DNA from: Phycisphaerales bacterium | GTDB lineage: Bacteria > Planctomycetota > Phycisphaerae > Phycisphaerales > UBA1924 | Assembly (NCBI GenBank): GCA_029260345.1 | Contig: JAJDDK010000002.1 | Location: 248,001-312,000 of the forward strand | Reading direction: 5' to 3' | Length of the DNA stretch: 64,000 nt | In this document: positions 30,062 to 38,884 of the stretch, in pieces | Position numbering within the stretch: position 1 is the first letter of the stretch | How the letters are laid out: the number at the start of each line of letters is the position of its first letter | The notes under the pieces: model-generated | Seen by the model: only the letters and a program-made list of their open reading frames with translations | Databases searched by the model: none | Told to the model about the DNA's origin: nothing | Translations under genes and position numbers: made by a program

Positions 30062-30880
30062 TCAAGCGTCAACGATGTCGGGCAGTTCGTGCAACTTCTC
30101 CGTCAGCACAATCGGGCCGCTTTCGTCGACGTACACATCATGCTCGTAATGCACGGCGAGTGACCCGTCCGCCGTCCAGATCGGCCAGTGGTTCGGCTGC
30201 TCGCGCTTGTGCGGCGTGCCGACCGAGATCATGGGCTCGACCGCGATGAGCAGCCCCGGCTGAATGCGCGGCATGAAGTGCGAGCATTCCTCAACGGTGT
30301 TGGGGATGTTCGGCGGCAGGTGGAGTTTGCGCCCGATGCCGTGGCCACAGAGGCCACGCGTGAGATGGAAGCCGCACTCGCGCTCGGCGTGGTTCTGCAC
30401 GGCTTCGGCCCACTCGCGAAATGTGTTTCCGGGACGAAGTTCTTTGACGCCTCGCTTGAGGCATTCTTTGCCGCAATTCATCAGGCGCGTTTTGACGTCA
30501 TCCGTTTCTTTGAAGACGTACGTCCACGCGGCGTCGCCGATCCAGCCCTGATACGTCACACCGATGTCGATGGAGAGGATGTCGCCCGGCTTCATCGGCT
30601 CGGTCGTCATGCCTGCCGTGCCGTGAACGATGCAGTCATTCGGCGAGAGGCACGCGAAGGATGGATAGGGCGGCAGCTTCGGCAGCTTGTAGTGCTGAAA
30701 GCAGGACTTGCATTTGAGGTCGCGAAGCTGCTCGGCGACGAACGTGTCAATCTGCGCGAGCGTCTGGCCGCAGCGGAGGAACGCGGCGAGGCGTTCATGA
30801 ATCGTGACGACACGATGCGCGGCGGCCGTGGCAGCGTCGAGATCGACCTGGTTTCCTTGGCGATGAATCATCGTCGCCAT
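30062..30880 (-). CDS. map: Methionine aminopeptidase, type I
   Basis: This enzyme removes initiator methionine from nascent proteins. The product is 272 aa from the ATG at 30880 (or 30871). It has the five metal ligands of type I MetAP: two Asp in DIGVTYQGWIGDAAWT, His in GHGIGRKLH, Glu in VEPMISVG and Glu in HYEHDVYV. An extra N-terminal portion with C-x-S-C (LKCKSCFQHYKLPKLPPYPS) precedes the catalytic domain. The longer open frame upstream is rejected, as it is low-complexity and covers the repeat region. It is on the same strand as hutI, 266 bp downstream. Confidence 0.93.
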   Translation of the reverse strand: MATMIHRQGNQVDLDAATAAAHRVVTIHERLAAFLRCGQTLAQIDTFVAEQLRDLKCKSCFQHYKLPKLPPYPSFACLSPNDCIVHGTAGMTTEPMKPGDILSIDIGVTYQGWIGDAAWTYVFKETDDVKTRLMNCGKECLKRGVKELRPGNTFREWAEAVQNHAERECGFHLTRGLCGHGIGRKLHLPPNIPNTVEECSHFMPRIQPGLLIAVEPMISVGTPHKREQPNHWPIWTADGSLAVHYEHDVYVDESGPIVLTEKLHELPDIVDA

Positions 30881-30956
30881 GATAGGCGGAGCGGGGTGGG
30901 GGATCGAACGCGGAGGAAGACGGAGGAGGAGTGGAGGAGAGATGGGAATCAGATCG

Positions 30957-31051
30957 GTGTGCCACTGCTCTTGAGCAGTGGAGAAAAGACCTTTGGTGTA
31001 GTGGTTCGAACGAGGAGAAACGAGGAGCACTGCTCAAGAGCAGTGGCACAC
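30957..31051. repeat. Perfect 24-bp inverted repeat pair, GAGCAGTGGCAC family
   Basis: The arm at 30957-30980 (starting GTGTGCCACTGCTCTTGAGC) is exactly reverse-complemented at 31028-31051, with a 47-base spacer. Each arm is itself a hairpin (CACTGCTC/GAGCAGTG). It lies between hutI and map. The core is shared with the element at 10171-10268. It looks like a paired REP (BIME-like) unit. Confidence 0.82.
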
Positions 31052-31146
31052 GAGATTGGGCCGATCTCGAATGCTGCGATCGGCTTTGTTGGAATGGCGT
31101 CATCCATGCCCACGGAGACGTGGGCATGCCACCCGATGTTGGAGCT

Positions 31147-32547
31147 TCACGGCTTGATGATCGTGCGATCAGAGTCGTCACCAATCCATTTTATGAGTCG
31201 GCTGTTCGCGATGACGAGTTCGACCGGATCTCCAGCGAATTCGAATGCAAGCATTCGTTCATCCGTATGGCGAAGCATGATGATGTTCACGAGTTGATTC
31301 GTCGGGGCAATCGTATTTGATTCGACAATTTGTCCAAGATCGCTCAAGAATGGGCTGTCGTATTCGGGATCGTCGTAGTCCCAATCATTCAATCTCTCGT
31401 GTCCCAATAGAGCTCGTGCGTTTACCGTGCATGCGCTAATCGCTTCTTCAATTGTCAGGCCGAGCTTTCGGACTGCAAGTGAGATGATGAATGGCATCGA
31501 GTAACAGGGCGCTGATCCAGGATTGTAGTTCGATGCAATGACAAGTGCGCCGCCCATATCCACAAACTTTCGTCCGTTTGCATAACGATCATCGAGATGG
31601 AAACCACATGCGGGCAGCATGACGCCAAATGTTTTCGATTCAGCGAGCGTCTTCAGGTCGTGGTTTGTCGATGCTTCCAGGTGATCAACGCTGAGCGCGC
31701 CCATTTCGACTGCGAGCGGCGTCATGCCGAGTGAATTGAACTGATCCGCATGGACTCGAAATGGGGATTTGCTTGCCTCAAATAGCCGGCTGCAATTCTC
31801 GACCGACCATGCTCCGACCTCACAGTATGCATCAATACAAAAATAGTTCTCAAGAACGCCCGACGTTTGAGTCGCTTCGCGATGTTTGAAAAGCGCTTCA
31901 ATGAATTCCGGCAACGCATCAATAATGGTCTCAACTTGGTGTGGCATCTCCGGATCAAGCGCATGACCTAAGAGGAGGGTCGGAAATGGAATGAATCGGG
32001 CAGCTTCACTGCCAATTCGGATTGCCCTCATCATTTTCAATTCTGCGTCAGGAGTGAGGCCGTAGCCGGTTTTAACTTCAACGGTCGTTGAACCCGCCCA
32101 AGCCATTCGACGAAGGCGGAATTCGAGAGCATGAGCTAGTTCGTCCTCGCTCGCGTTTCGGACAGCTCGGACCGTGCTCATAATCCCGCCGCCGGCGTTC
32201 AGGATATCTAGATATGACACGCCCGCTCGCTTCATGTCCCATTCATCGAGACGATTTCCAGCCCAGCATGCATGCGTGTGCGCATCAACGAAGGCAGGCA
32301 TAACGACTCGGCCGTGAGCATTGATGACAAAGTGTTCCTCGTTCGGGTCGTCATCCTTTGGTCTTTCAAAGTCGCCCCGCATGAGACTAGGGGGCGCATC
32401 GCCAGCACGCACCTGGAGCACGTCGAGTGCGCCAATCAATACGTATCCGTGTGGGATAACGCTCAGATCATTGGCCTCGGGGCCGCGTCGCGGGATCGCG
32501 CCTTCCTTGAGCGTCAGGATCCGAGCATTATGAATCAGAATGCTCAC
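31147..32547 (-). CDS. hutI: Imidazolonepropionase
   Basis: HutI hydrolyses imidazolone-5-propionate to N-formimidoyl-glutamate, the third step of histidine degradation. This amidohydrolase has AHTHACWAGNR (metal His pair), EVKTGYGLTPDAELKMMRAI, FRVHADQFN, VDHLEAS and ASNYNPGSAPCYSMPFII. At 466 aa it exceeds the usual 400-410 because of inserts near residues 45-75 and near the C-terminus (DWDYDDPEYDSPFLSDLGQI). The ATG overlaps the hutG stop by 4 bp, so the two are coupled. By eye, parts of the gene are clearly more AT-rich than its neighbours, perhaps reflecting a different origin. Confidence 0.93.
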   Translation of the reverse strand: MSILIHNARILTLKEGAIPRRGPEANDLSVIPHGYVLIGALDVLQVRAGDAPPSLMRGDFERPKDDDPNEEHFVINAHGRVVMPAFVDAHTHACWAGNRLDEWDMKRAGVSYLDILNAGGGIMSTVRAVRNASEDELAHALEFRLRRMAWAGSTTVEVKTGYGLTPDAELKMMRAIRIGSEAARFIPFPTLLLGHALDPEMPHQVETIIDALPEFIEALFKHREATQTSGVLENYFCIDAYCEVGAWSVENCSRLFEASKSPFRVHADQFNSLGMTPLAVEMGALSVDHLEASTNHDLKTLAESKTFGVMLPACGFHLDDRYANGRKFVDMGGALVIASNYNPGSAPCYSMPFIISLAVRKLGLTIEEAISACTVNARALLGHERLNDWDYDDPEYDSPFLSDLGQIVESNTIAPTNQLVNIIMLRHTDERMLAFEFAGDPVELVIANSRLIKWIGDDSDRTIIKP

Positions 32548-33509
32548 GTGCTTTGCCCCGAACGCTCTGCGAAGCCCGCAACAAAGTGCAGGAACAATAA
32601 CGCCGCGATGCGTGCGGTTCGACCTGACGCATCATCGTGCGGCGGGCTCAGCTCCATCACGTCAACATGCTTCACGCGTGCATCAGCCCCGGCGCGGCGG
32701 GCGATTTCGCAGACGAGGTGGACGGGCAAGCCGCAGGGGTTGACGGCGGAGACGCCGGGGGCTTGTGAACCGTCGATCACGTCTAGGTCAATGCTGACGA
32801 AACCGACGGAGTTCTCCTTCGGCATTGTGGCTCGGAAGGCGTATTCCATCGGCCCCTCGCCGGGGGCGTGGGCGTAAGAAAGGAGATCGTCGGTGAGGAC
32901 GATGTTCGCGCCCTGATCGCGTAGCCACTCGAAGTGTGCGTGTTCGTTGCTGAAGCGCCCGGCGCCGAGTTCGAAGAAGTGTTTCGGATCGAGGAAGCCG
33001 CCGTCGATGCAGGCGCGGAACGGCATGCCGGAGCACGGCTTCTCGCGCACGTCGAGATGCGGATCGACGTTGATGCCGCCGAGCGGGGCGCCGGTGTGTT
33101 GCGATAGGGCGCGAATTGCCGGGAAGGTCAAGTCGTGTCCGCCGCCGATGCAGAAGGTGACGAGGCCTTGTTCGTGAAGCTTTGTTGTTTCGGCGGTGAT
33201 GCGGTCGTGCGTTTCGTTGAGGGACGCCGCGCTGTCGCCGTCGGCGGGAATCACGTCGCCGGCGTCGTAGACAGCGACGTTCAGCGGTTTCGCCGCGGCG
33301 CCGTCAAACGCAGTTCCGTATTTCGCGAGCGCGGCTCGGAATGCGTTGGGGCCGTCCGCCGCGCCGGGGCGGCCGTTGTTTAGGCGCACGCCGAGGTCGT
33401 CGGGGAGACCGAGGAGTGCGATGCTGCAGCCGTCGGCGGAGTCGGTGCAGATAGTCTTGGCGAAGCGGCCGGGAGCGATGGCGGGCCAGTCTGGGCGGCG
33501 GATGTTCAT
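32544..33509 (-). CDS. hutG: Formimidoylglutamase (arginase family)
   Basis: HutG converts N-formimidoyl-glutamate to glutamate and formamide, the last step of the pathway. The 321-aa ureohydrolase carries the Mn ligands in GGGHDLT, VDPHLDVRE (DxHxD) and SIDLDVIDGSQAPG, with EIARRAGADARVKHVDVMEL following the usual pattern. Pathway context (hutI coupled by a 4-bp overlap, hutU and hutH upstream) makes formimidoylglutamase much more likely than arginase or agmatinase. Its upstream side now abuts the truncated four-helix-bundle gene and the RAYT element, which separate it from hutU. Confidence 0.92.
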   Translation of the reverse strand: MNIRRPDWPAIAPGRFAKTICTDSADGCSIALLGLPDDLGVRLNNGRPGAADGPNAFRAALAKYGTAFDGAAAKPLNVAVYDAGDVIPADGDSAASLNETHDRITAETTKLHEQGLVTFCIGGGHDLTFPAIRALSQHTGAPLGGINVDPHLDVREKPCSGMPFRACIDGGFLDPKHFFELGAGRFSNEHAHFEWLRDQGANIVLTDDLLSYAHAPGEGPMEYAFRATMPKENSVGFVSIDLDVIDGSQAPGVSAVNPCGLPVHLVCEIARRAGADARVKHVDVMELSPPHDDASGRTARIAALLFLHFVAGFAERSGQST

Positions 33510-33592
33510 GGGGGCAGGATATCAGAGCCCTGAGGGCGCATCCTGTCGAAATTGGACACGAGTCTTCAATGGGTGAGGTCGCGAGCTCACGT

Positions 33593-33913
33593 CTATTCAG
33601 ATCGTCTACCTTGGATTTCTCGAAGCTTCTCCATGAATGCCTCGGCGCGCTGGCGCTGGTCGTAGCCTTGACGGGCTCCATCGTTGAGATGTCTTTGGCC
33701 ACGGATGTCGGAGTTTTGAAGAGAGTCCGCCCAGCCGCGGAGTTGGCGGGAGCAGGACTCTGCCTGAAATTTCAAATTTGAGATTTGAGATTTCAGATGC
33801 GCCGTTCGTTCGAGGCGCGCCGTAAACGCCAACATTGATCGCACCTCGCCCGCAGAGCCCCGTGCGATGTAGAGGAACGCGAGGAGTTCGCTCGTCGTGC
33901 CGCGCTCAAAGCG
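33593..33913 (-). pseudogene. Truncated four-helix-bundle (23S rRNA IVS-type) protein
   Basis: The remaining frame starts RFERGTTSELLAFLYIARGS and continues AGEVRSML, the middle of the 'four helix bundle protein' (S23, 23S rRNA intervening-sequence protein) family. It ends with CSRQLRGWADSLQNSDI, GQRHLNDGARQ and a final helix. The N-terminal half expected just before ERGTT (QLRRAxxSxxxNIAEG) is absent. Homology stops at 33914, exactly where the REP arm of the transposase element begins (33915). No plausible start remains apart from a TTG at the junction. The missing half is not on the other side of the element, so this is a deletion remnant, presumably non-functional. Confidence 0.78.
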
Positions 33914-33914
33914 C

Positions 33915-33944
33915 AATCAGAGCCCCGAGCGCAAGCGAGGGGTC
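33915..33944. repeat. Left REP arm of the RAYT element
   Basis: It reads AATCAGAGCCCCGAGCGCAA and continues GCGAGGGGTC. The CCCC/GGGG and CGC/GCG pairs fold into an imperfect hairpin. Confidence 0.8.
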
Positions 33945-34021
33945 GCGATCGTGCAAATGCATCAGTGGCGCCAAACTGACAAGTATTGAATTCGTGTATG
34001 CCTCGATACAAAGCCAGAGCA

Positions 34022-34513
34022 TCAAGCAGAACCGCTGTCTTGGGCGTCTCGCACGTATCGACATGCTGCTGCGAGTTCATTTTCATTCCAGATGTATCGT
34101 GTGCTGCCGTGCCTCGTCCAAATTCGAAGGTCGCGAGAAATGGCGCCGCCTTCACGGAGTCGACGGGTTGACCATGATTTGAACTGCGTCATGACTGATT
34201 CCGGCATTTGCGCCGGCGCGCTTACGACAACATGCACATGATTGGACCGGACATTCAGTTGGCGGAGATTCCAATGTCGAATTCGGCAGTGGTCAGAAAT
34301 TGCATCTTGCACAATTTGGCGAGATGCTGACGAAAGCACGACATTTGCGCCTTTGATGGACTCAATCAATCGAGTTCGCAATATGTGATCAGGGGGTACG
34401 CGTGGGGCGCCATACTGTGCTTGTGATTTGTGGACGGTTCCTCGGTCGTCCCCGTGGAGACGAGATCCGTAGCAGGTCCAAGTCAGGAAATACGCCAGCG
34501 GGTCGTTGTGCAT
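34022..34513 (-). CDS. REP-associated tyrosine transposase (IS200/Y1 family)
   Basis: A 163-aa Y1 (HUH) transposase. It opens with YFLTWTCYGSRLHGDDRG, typical of planctomycete RAYTs. It has the metal-binding HUH motif in RSNHVHVVVSA, and the candidate nucleophile is Tyr in AACRYVRDAQ near the C-terminus. The WTRHGSTRYIWNE stretch is also a family mark. Such single-strand transposases recognise and mobilise the flanking REP hairpins and are often domesticated as single-copy genes. Both inverted REP arms are present, so the unit could be active. It is the only transposase in the window. Confidence 0.9.
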   Translation of the reverse strand: MHNDPLAYFLTWTCYGSRLHGDDRGTVHKSQAQYGAPRVPPDHILRTRLIESIKGANVVLSSASRQIVQDAISDHCRIRHWNLRQLNVRSNHVHVVVSAPAQMPESVMTQFKSWSTRRLREGGAISRDLRIWTRHGSTRYIWNENELAAACRYVRDAQDSGSA

Positions 34514-34568
34514 CGTGGCTTCAACGGTCCAGTCAGTTTGGGTTGGTTATTGCGAGTTGCGCTGTTTT

Positions 34569-34598
34569 GACCCCGCGCTTGCGCTTGGGGCTCTGATT
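34569..34598. repeat. Right REP arm of the RAYT element
   Basis: It reads GACCCCGCGCTTGCGCTTGG and continues GGCTCTGATT. It is the inverted copy of 33915-33944 with two mismatches, 4 bp beyond the hutU stop. Confidence 0.8.
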
Positions 34599-34602
34599 TG
34601 CG

Positions 34603-36273
34603 TCACCCTTTTCGCATCGGAATATCCGCACCCTGCTCACGCGCACATTCAACCGCCTCGTCATACCCCGCATCCACATGCCGGAACACACCCATCGACG
34701 GGTCATTCGTCAGCACGCGCTTCAGCCGTTTCGCGGCTTCGGGCGTTCCATCTGCCACGATGACTTGTCCTGCGTGTTGGGAGAAACCGATGCCGACGCC
34801 GCCGCCGTGGTGGAAGGAGACCCATGACGCGCCGCTTGCGACGTTGACCATGGCGTTCAAAATCGCCCAATCGCTGACGGCGTCGGTGCCGTCTTTCATC
34901 GCTTCGGTTTCGCGGTTGGGGGAGGCGACGGAGCCGCAGTCGAGGTGATCGCGGCCGATGACGATCGGCGCTTTGACTTTGCCTTGCGCAACCAGGTCGT
35001 TGAAGAGAAGCCCCGCCTTGTCGCGCTCGCCGAGGCCGAACCAGCAGATGCGCGCGGGAAGGCCCTCGAAGTGCACCTGTTCGCCGGCCATTTTCAACCA
35101 GCGGTGGAGCGGCTCGTCGTTGGGGAAGAGTTTCATCAGTTCGCGATCGGTCGTGAAGATGTCTTCGGGATCGCCGGAAAGCGCCGCCCAGCGGAACGGG
35201 CCGCGCCCGCGGCAGAATTGCGGGCGGATGTATGCAGGCACGAAACCGGGGAAGGCGAAGGCGTCCTTGAAACCGTGGTCGAAGGCGCGCTGGCGGATGT
35301 TGTTGCCATAGTCGAAGGTGATGGCGCCGCTCTCCTGGAGCTGCACCATCGCTTCGACGTGGCGCTTCATGGTGTCGAGACTGCGTGCTTCGTATTCGGC
35401 GGGATTCGCCTTGCGCAAAGTCTCAGCTTCTTCGAGAGACAGGCCTGCCGGCACGTAACTCAACACATCGTGTGCACTGGTCTGGTCAGTGAGTGCGTCG
35501 GGAGTGACGCCGCGCTCGATGAGTCGGTTGAGGAGTTCGACTGCGTTGCAGGGAACACCAACGGAAAGCGCGCGGCCCTGCTTTGTCGCTTCAATCGCAG
35601 CGTCGATTGATTGATCGACATCGTCGATGATTTCGCCGAGATAGCCCTTGCCGCCGCGGCGTTCGAGTTTCGCGCGATCGACATCAGCAATCAAACACAC
35701 GCCGTTGTTCATTGTGACCGAGAGTGGTTGGGCGCCGCCCATGCCGCCGCACCCGGCGGTGACGCAGAGTCGACCTTTCATGGAGCCGCCGAAATGTTGG
35801 CGTGCGCACTCGGCGAATGTTTCGTATGTGCCCTGCAAGATGCCCTGCGTGCCGATGTAGATCCACGAGCCAGCCGTCATCTGGCCATACATCATCAGGC
35901 CTTTGGCGCAGAGATCGTCGAAGTGTTCCTGCGTCGCCCAGTAGGGGACCAGGTTGCTGTTGGCGATCATCACGCGCGGCGAATCAGTCGTCGTCTTCAC
36001 GACGCCGACCGGTTTGCCGGATTGCACGAGGAGTGTCTCATCCGGTTCGAGGCGGCGCAATGTTTCAACGATCGCGTCGAATGCTTCCCAGCTTCGGGCG
36101 GCTTGGCCGCGACCGCCATAGACGACGAGGTGGTCGGGGTCTTCGGCGACTTCCGGGTCGAGGTTGTTCATGAGCATGCGCAGCGCGGCTTCGGCCTGCC
36201 AGGTCTTGCAGGACTTTTCGAGGCCACGGGGGGCGCGAATGGTGCGGGCGGAGGATTCGGTGACGGCGCTCAT
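34603..36273 (-). CDS. hutU: Urocanate hydratase
   Basis: HutU adds water to urocanate to give imidazolone-propionate (second step), using a tightly bound NAD+. The 556-aa protein matches the family length. Family stretches include [61 protein letters not shown] and the active-site Cys in [19 protein letters not shown]. The C-terminal [15 protein letters not shown] is also present. A minus-strand terminator at 36359-36390 lies between the redoxin gene and this start, so hutU probably has its own promoter in the 36274-36358 stretch. Downstream, the RAYT element separates it from hutG. Confidence 0.96.
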   Translation of the reverse strand: MSAVTESSARTIRAPRGLEKSCKTWQAEAALRMLMNNLDPEVAEDPDHLVVYGGRGQAARSWEAFDAIVETLRRLEPDETLLVQSGKPVGVVKTTTDSPRVMIANSNLVPYWATQEHFDDLCAKGLMMYGQMTAGSWIYIGTQGILQGTYETFAECARQHFGGSMKGRLCVTAGCGGMGGAQPLSVTMNNGVCLIADVDRAKLERRGGKGYLGEIIDDVDQSIDAAIEATKQGRALSVGVPCNAVELLNRLIERGVTPDALTDQTSAHDVLSYVPAGLSLEEAETLRKANPAEYEARSLDTMKRHVEAMVQLQESGAITFDYGNNIRQRAFDHGFKDAFAFPGFVPAYIRPQFCRGRGPFRWAALSGDPEDIFTTDRELMKLFPNDEPLHRWLKMAGEQVHFEGLPARICWFGLGERDKAGLLFNDLVAQGKVKAPIVIGRDHLDCGSVASPNRETEAMKDGTDAVSDWAILNAMVNVASGASWVSFHHGGGVGIGFSQHAGQVIVADGTPEAAKRLKRVLTNDPSMGVFRHVDAGYDEAVECAREQGADIPMRKG

Positions 36274-36307
36274 GACTCAGGCTCCTGCGATCAATTTGCG
36301 TGCAATG

Positions 36308-36331
36308 GACGGGCGAGACGCCCGTCCCACC
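36308..36331. repeat. Dispersed palindromic repeat, GACGGGCGAGAC family
   Basis: GACGGGCGAGACGCCCGTC followed by CCACC, upstream of hutU. It is the second copy of the element at 10882-10905, with a one-base difference. Confidence 0.72.
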
Positions 36332-36358
36332 GGTGAAATGACCGAACCCAGACTAGCG

Positions 36359-36390
36359 CGAAAAAAGACCCCGCACAATGGGCGGGGCCT
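36359..36390 (-). terminator. Rho-independent terminator after the redoxin gene
   Basis: On the minus strand GGCCCCGC, loop CCATTGT, GCGGGGTC, then six T. It ends transcripts coming from hutH and the redoxin gene before hutU. Confidence 0.85.
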
Positions 36391-36435
36391 GAATCATGGT
36401 TGCGCGGACTGCGTGGGTCGACCGCTGATCCGCGT

Positions 36436-36460
36436 CTTCGCTTTGCTCAGGCGCGGCGTC
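36436..36460. repeat. Degenerate copy of the CTTCGCTTCGCTCAGG repeat
   Basis: CTTCGCTTTGCTCAGG plus a GGCGTC end resembles the arms of the inverted repeat at 14080-14169. It is intergenic, directly after the redoxin gene. Confidence 0.5.
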
Positions 36461-36484
36461 CCGGCGAAAGTGTGCGTCTAGGTG

Positions 36485-37165
36485 TCAGCTTGTCTTGCCG
36501 GAGAGCTTGCGGACTTCGGCGATCACAAGATCCGGGTCGGCTCGCTTCTTGTAATCCCAGTCAGCGAAGGCCCAGCGGATCACGCCGTCGCGGTCGATGA
36601 CGTAGGTCGCCGGCGCGGGGAGCTCCCACTCGCCGCTGGTGTTCCAGTCATCGAGGTTGATGCCGAAGCCGCGATAGCGATCCTCGGTGGCGGGGTCGAG
36701 GGCGAAACCGGTGTTGAAGGCGCGCATGGCTTCGCCATTGGTGTCCACGAGCACGAGCCAATCACCATCGACTTTTTCACCCGTCTCGATGGCGTGCTCG
36801 CGCGTCTCAGGAGAGATCGCGACGAACGTGCCGCCGGCGGCATTGAGTTCGTCTATACGTCCGCTCCAGTCCTTGAGAGCGCGCACGCAGAAGGGGCACC
36901 ATCCGCCCCGATAGAACGTGACAACGACTGGACCTTGTTTGTAGAGGTCGCCGAGATCGACGGAAGCGCCGTTTGCGTTGAGCACGACGATGTCCGGCGC
37001 TTTGTCGCCGACTTTCAGACCCGGGGCGTCCGTCTCCGGGTTGAGCAACGTCTTGTCAGACATGCGCTCGACGTGTTCGCCCGACTTCGAGCTGGAATGA
37101 TTTGCGCACGCGGAAAGCGCGAGCGTGGAAGCAACAAGTGCCGTGGCGATCAAACGTGAATGCAT
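36485..37165 (-). CDS. Peroxiredoxin/AhpC-TSA-like lipoprotein
   Basis: A 226-aa exported thioredoxin-fold protein. The signal peptide ends in lipobox LSAC (Cys 20), and a Ser/Lys linker follows. The redoxin domain contains GDKAPDIVVLNANG and the redox site FYRGGWCPFCVRAL, with a CxxC. The rest (FVAISPETREHAIET, PATYVIDRDGVIRWAFADWD) is typical of the AhpC/TSA branch annotated 'peroxiredoxin-like'. It would reduce peroxides or disulfides outside the cytoplasmic membrane. A GGGAG RBS precedes the ATG. It lies between hutH and hutU on the same strand with a strong terminator behind it, so it is probably a passenger rather than a pathway enzyme. Confidence 0.86.
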   Translation of the reverse strand: MHSRLIATALVASTLALSACANHSSSKSGEHVERMSDKTLLNPETDAPGLKVGDKAPDIVVLNANGASVDLGDLYKQGPVVVTFYRGGWCPFCVRALKDWSGRIDELNAAGGTFVAISPETREHAIETGEKVDGDWLVLVDTNGEAMRAFNTGFALDPATEDRYRGFGINLDDWNTSGEWELPAPATYVIDRDGVIRWAFADWDYKKRADPDLVIAEVRKLSGKTS

Positions 37166-37270
37166 GGACTTTCTCCCGGTGATCTATTTGATTTGATTGG
37201 TGTGAGTTTGGAATGATGGGCGACGGTTCAAACCATCAGACGCCGCACGATATTCCCGGTGTCGTTCAAA

Positions 37271-38803
37271 TTAGGCATGAAATTGACCGGAACGGATGAG
37301 CCCGACGATGGCTTCGATGTCCGGCGTTGGGGGGCGATCAGCGGTGAGTTTCGGCACGGCGGATCGCACAATGGCGTGCGCGCGCTCGACGCCGGCGCCG
37401 GATTTGAGCGGGCGCTGGTACTCAATCGCTTCGGCGGCGCAGAGCAGTTCGATCGCGACGACGTGTTCGCACAGTTCGACGGCGCGGCGTGCCTTTGCAG
37501 CAGAACGCGGTCCAAATGAGTTGTAATCCTCCATCCCGGCGCACGTGGGGACATTGGCGACGCATGCCGGTGAAGCGAGCGTGATCATTTCGTTGCACGC
37601 CGCGGCGGCGGTGTACTGCACGATCATCAGCCCGCTGTGCAAACCAGGCTCGGGCGACAGGTGCGCGTTGATCGGATTTTCAGGATCGGTGGCCGACAGC
37701 ATGAAATACACGCGCCGCTCGGCGATTCCCGCAATCGGCGTGAGCGCCATGGCGAGCGCATCCAGATGCAGCGCCAGCGGCATGCCGTGAAAATTTCCTG
37801 CGGAGACAACCGTGCGAGTTTGCGCGCCGGAATCTTCAAAGACCAGCGGGTTATCCGTCACCGCGCCGAGTTCACGTTCAACAATCGTGCGAACATGATT
37901 GATCTGGTCGAGCGCGGCGCCCAGCACCACGGGGGCGCAGCGCAGCGAATACGGGTCTTGTACGCGCGGATCGTTCGCAAAATGGCTCGGAATGATCTCG
38001 CTGCCGGCAAGCAGCTTTGCTATTCGCTGGGCGATCTCCATTTGACCGTGTTGTCCGCGGATGTTGTGAACGCGTTCATCAAGGAAAGAATCGGTGCCGC
38101 GACAGGCGTCGATGCTCATGGCAGCGGCGCACAGTGCCGCGGGAATCAGACGATCAACATCCGCCATCGCAAGCGCCGCCTGCGACGCCATCAGATGCGT
38201 GCCGTTGATGAGCGCAAGGCCTTCTTTGGATGCGAGTGTGATCGGTTCGCACATGGCGGCGGCCAGCGCCTGGGCGCCGGTCATCAATTTTCCTTTGTGG
38301 GTCGCTTCGCCTTCGCCGATCAGCACGAGAGCCGCGTGCGCAAGTGGCGCGAGATCACCGGAAGCGCCAACGGAGCCGACCGACGGGACCACTGGCGTCA
38401 CACCATGATTCAGCAGGTCCACGATTCGCACGACGACGACCGGACGCACGCCGGAATGCCCGCGTGACTGGGACGCGGCGAGCAGCAGGAGCATCGCGCG
38501 AACGGTCTCCGTCGGCAGAGGTTCGCCGATCCCCGCCGCGTGCGAACGCAAGAGATTTCGCTGGACATCGGCGAGCTGTTCATCGCTGATGCGCTTTCGC
38601 CCGAGGGACCCGAAACCGGTGTTGACGCCATAGAGGGCTTTTCCGCTGGAAGTCGCGGCTTCCAAAGTGCTTCGAGACTGTTCGATGCGCCGGCGAGCTT
38701 CGGGGCCGATCTGGACCGGCCGCAGTTGACGGGCGACGGCCTCGACTTCGGAAATCGTGAGCGGCTGGCCGTTGAGCAGGACGTGGGAATGATCGTCAGA
38801 CAT
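37271..38803 (-). CDS. hutH: Histidine ammonia-lyase
   Basis: HutH deaminates histidine to urocanate, the first step of the pathway. The 510-aa lyase forms its MIO cofactor from Ala-Ser-Gly in SVGSVGASGDLAPLAH. YGVNTGFGSL and NLLRSHAAGIGEPL, with the His that favours histidine over Tyr or Phe, are present, as is LINGTHLMASQAALA. The usual TSANQEDHVSMG loop reads PTCAGMEDYNSFG: the Glu and Asp remain, but the rest differs, placing it in a divergent HAL branch. The start at 38803 begins MSDDHSHVLLNG; the longer frame lacks similarity and overlaps the divergent gene's promoter region. The hut context supports histidine as substrate. Confidence 0.92.
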   Translation of the reverse strand: MSDDHSHVLLNGQPLTISEVEAVARQLRPVQIGPEARRRIEQSRSTLEAATSSGKALYGVNTGFGSLGRKRISDEQLADVQRNLLRSHAAGIGEPLPTETVRAMLLLLAASQSRGHSGVRPVVVVRIVDLLNHGVTPVVPSVGSVGASGDLAPLAHAALVLIGEGEATHKGKLMTGAQALAAAMCEPITLASKEGLALINGTHLMASQAALAMADVDRLIPAALCAAAMSIDACRGTDSFLDERVHNIRGQHGQMEIAQRIAKLLAGSEIIPSHFANDPRVQDPYSLRCAPVVLGAALDQINHVRTIVERELGAVTDNPLVFEDSGAQTRTVVSAGNFHGMPLALHLDALAMALTPIAGIAERRVYFMLSATDPENPINAHLSPEPGLHSGLMIVQYTAAAACNEMITLASPACVANVPTCAGMEDYNSFGPRSAAKARRAVELCEHVVAIELLCAAEAIEYQRPLKSGAGVERAHAIVRSAVPKLTADRPPTPDIEAIVGLIRSGQFHA

Positions 38804-38884
38804 GCGCGCAGTGTCCGCGAGTCTCACGGGAGCGGCAAGCCGCCCGGTTGGTCCGGCGGCAGAGCCGTTAGTATCACCGCACTC

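Larger units (their letters stand above)
33915..34598 (-). mobile_element. RAYT/REP element (IS200-like 'REPtron') in the hut cluster
   Basis: A 684-bp unit bounded by 30-bp inverted palindromes at 33915-33944 and 34569-34598 (28 of 30 positions complementary; core GAGCCCCGAGCGCAAGCGAGG). It contains one transposase gene at 34022-34513. The left end abuts the broken four-helix-bundle gene, and the right end is 4 bp from the hutU stop. The interior outside the transposase is AT-richer and holds no other gene. RAYT elements do not make target duplications, and none is seen. Confidence 0.8.

Noticed and set aside
30957-31051. CRISPR-like repeat
   Set aside because: Only one inverted pair with a single spacer; no series of regularly spaced direct repeats here or elsewhere in the window, and no cas genes.
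30188-31297. 369-codon open frame on the plus strand
   Set aside because: Antisense to map and through the inverted repeat pair; no motif or RBS.
37271-38803. HutH as a tyrosine or phenylalanine ammonia-lyase
   Set aside because: The loop near the substrate differs from classical HAL, but the selectivity His in RSHAAG and the full hut context favour histidine.
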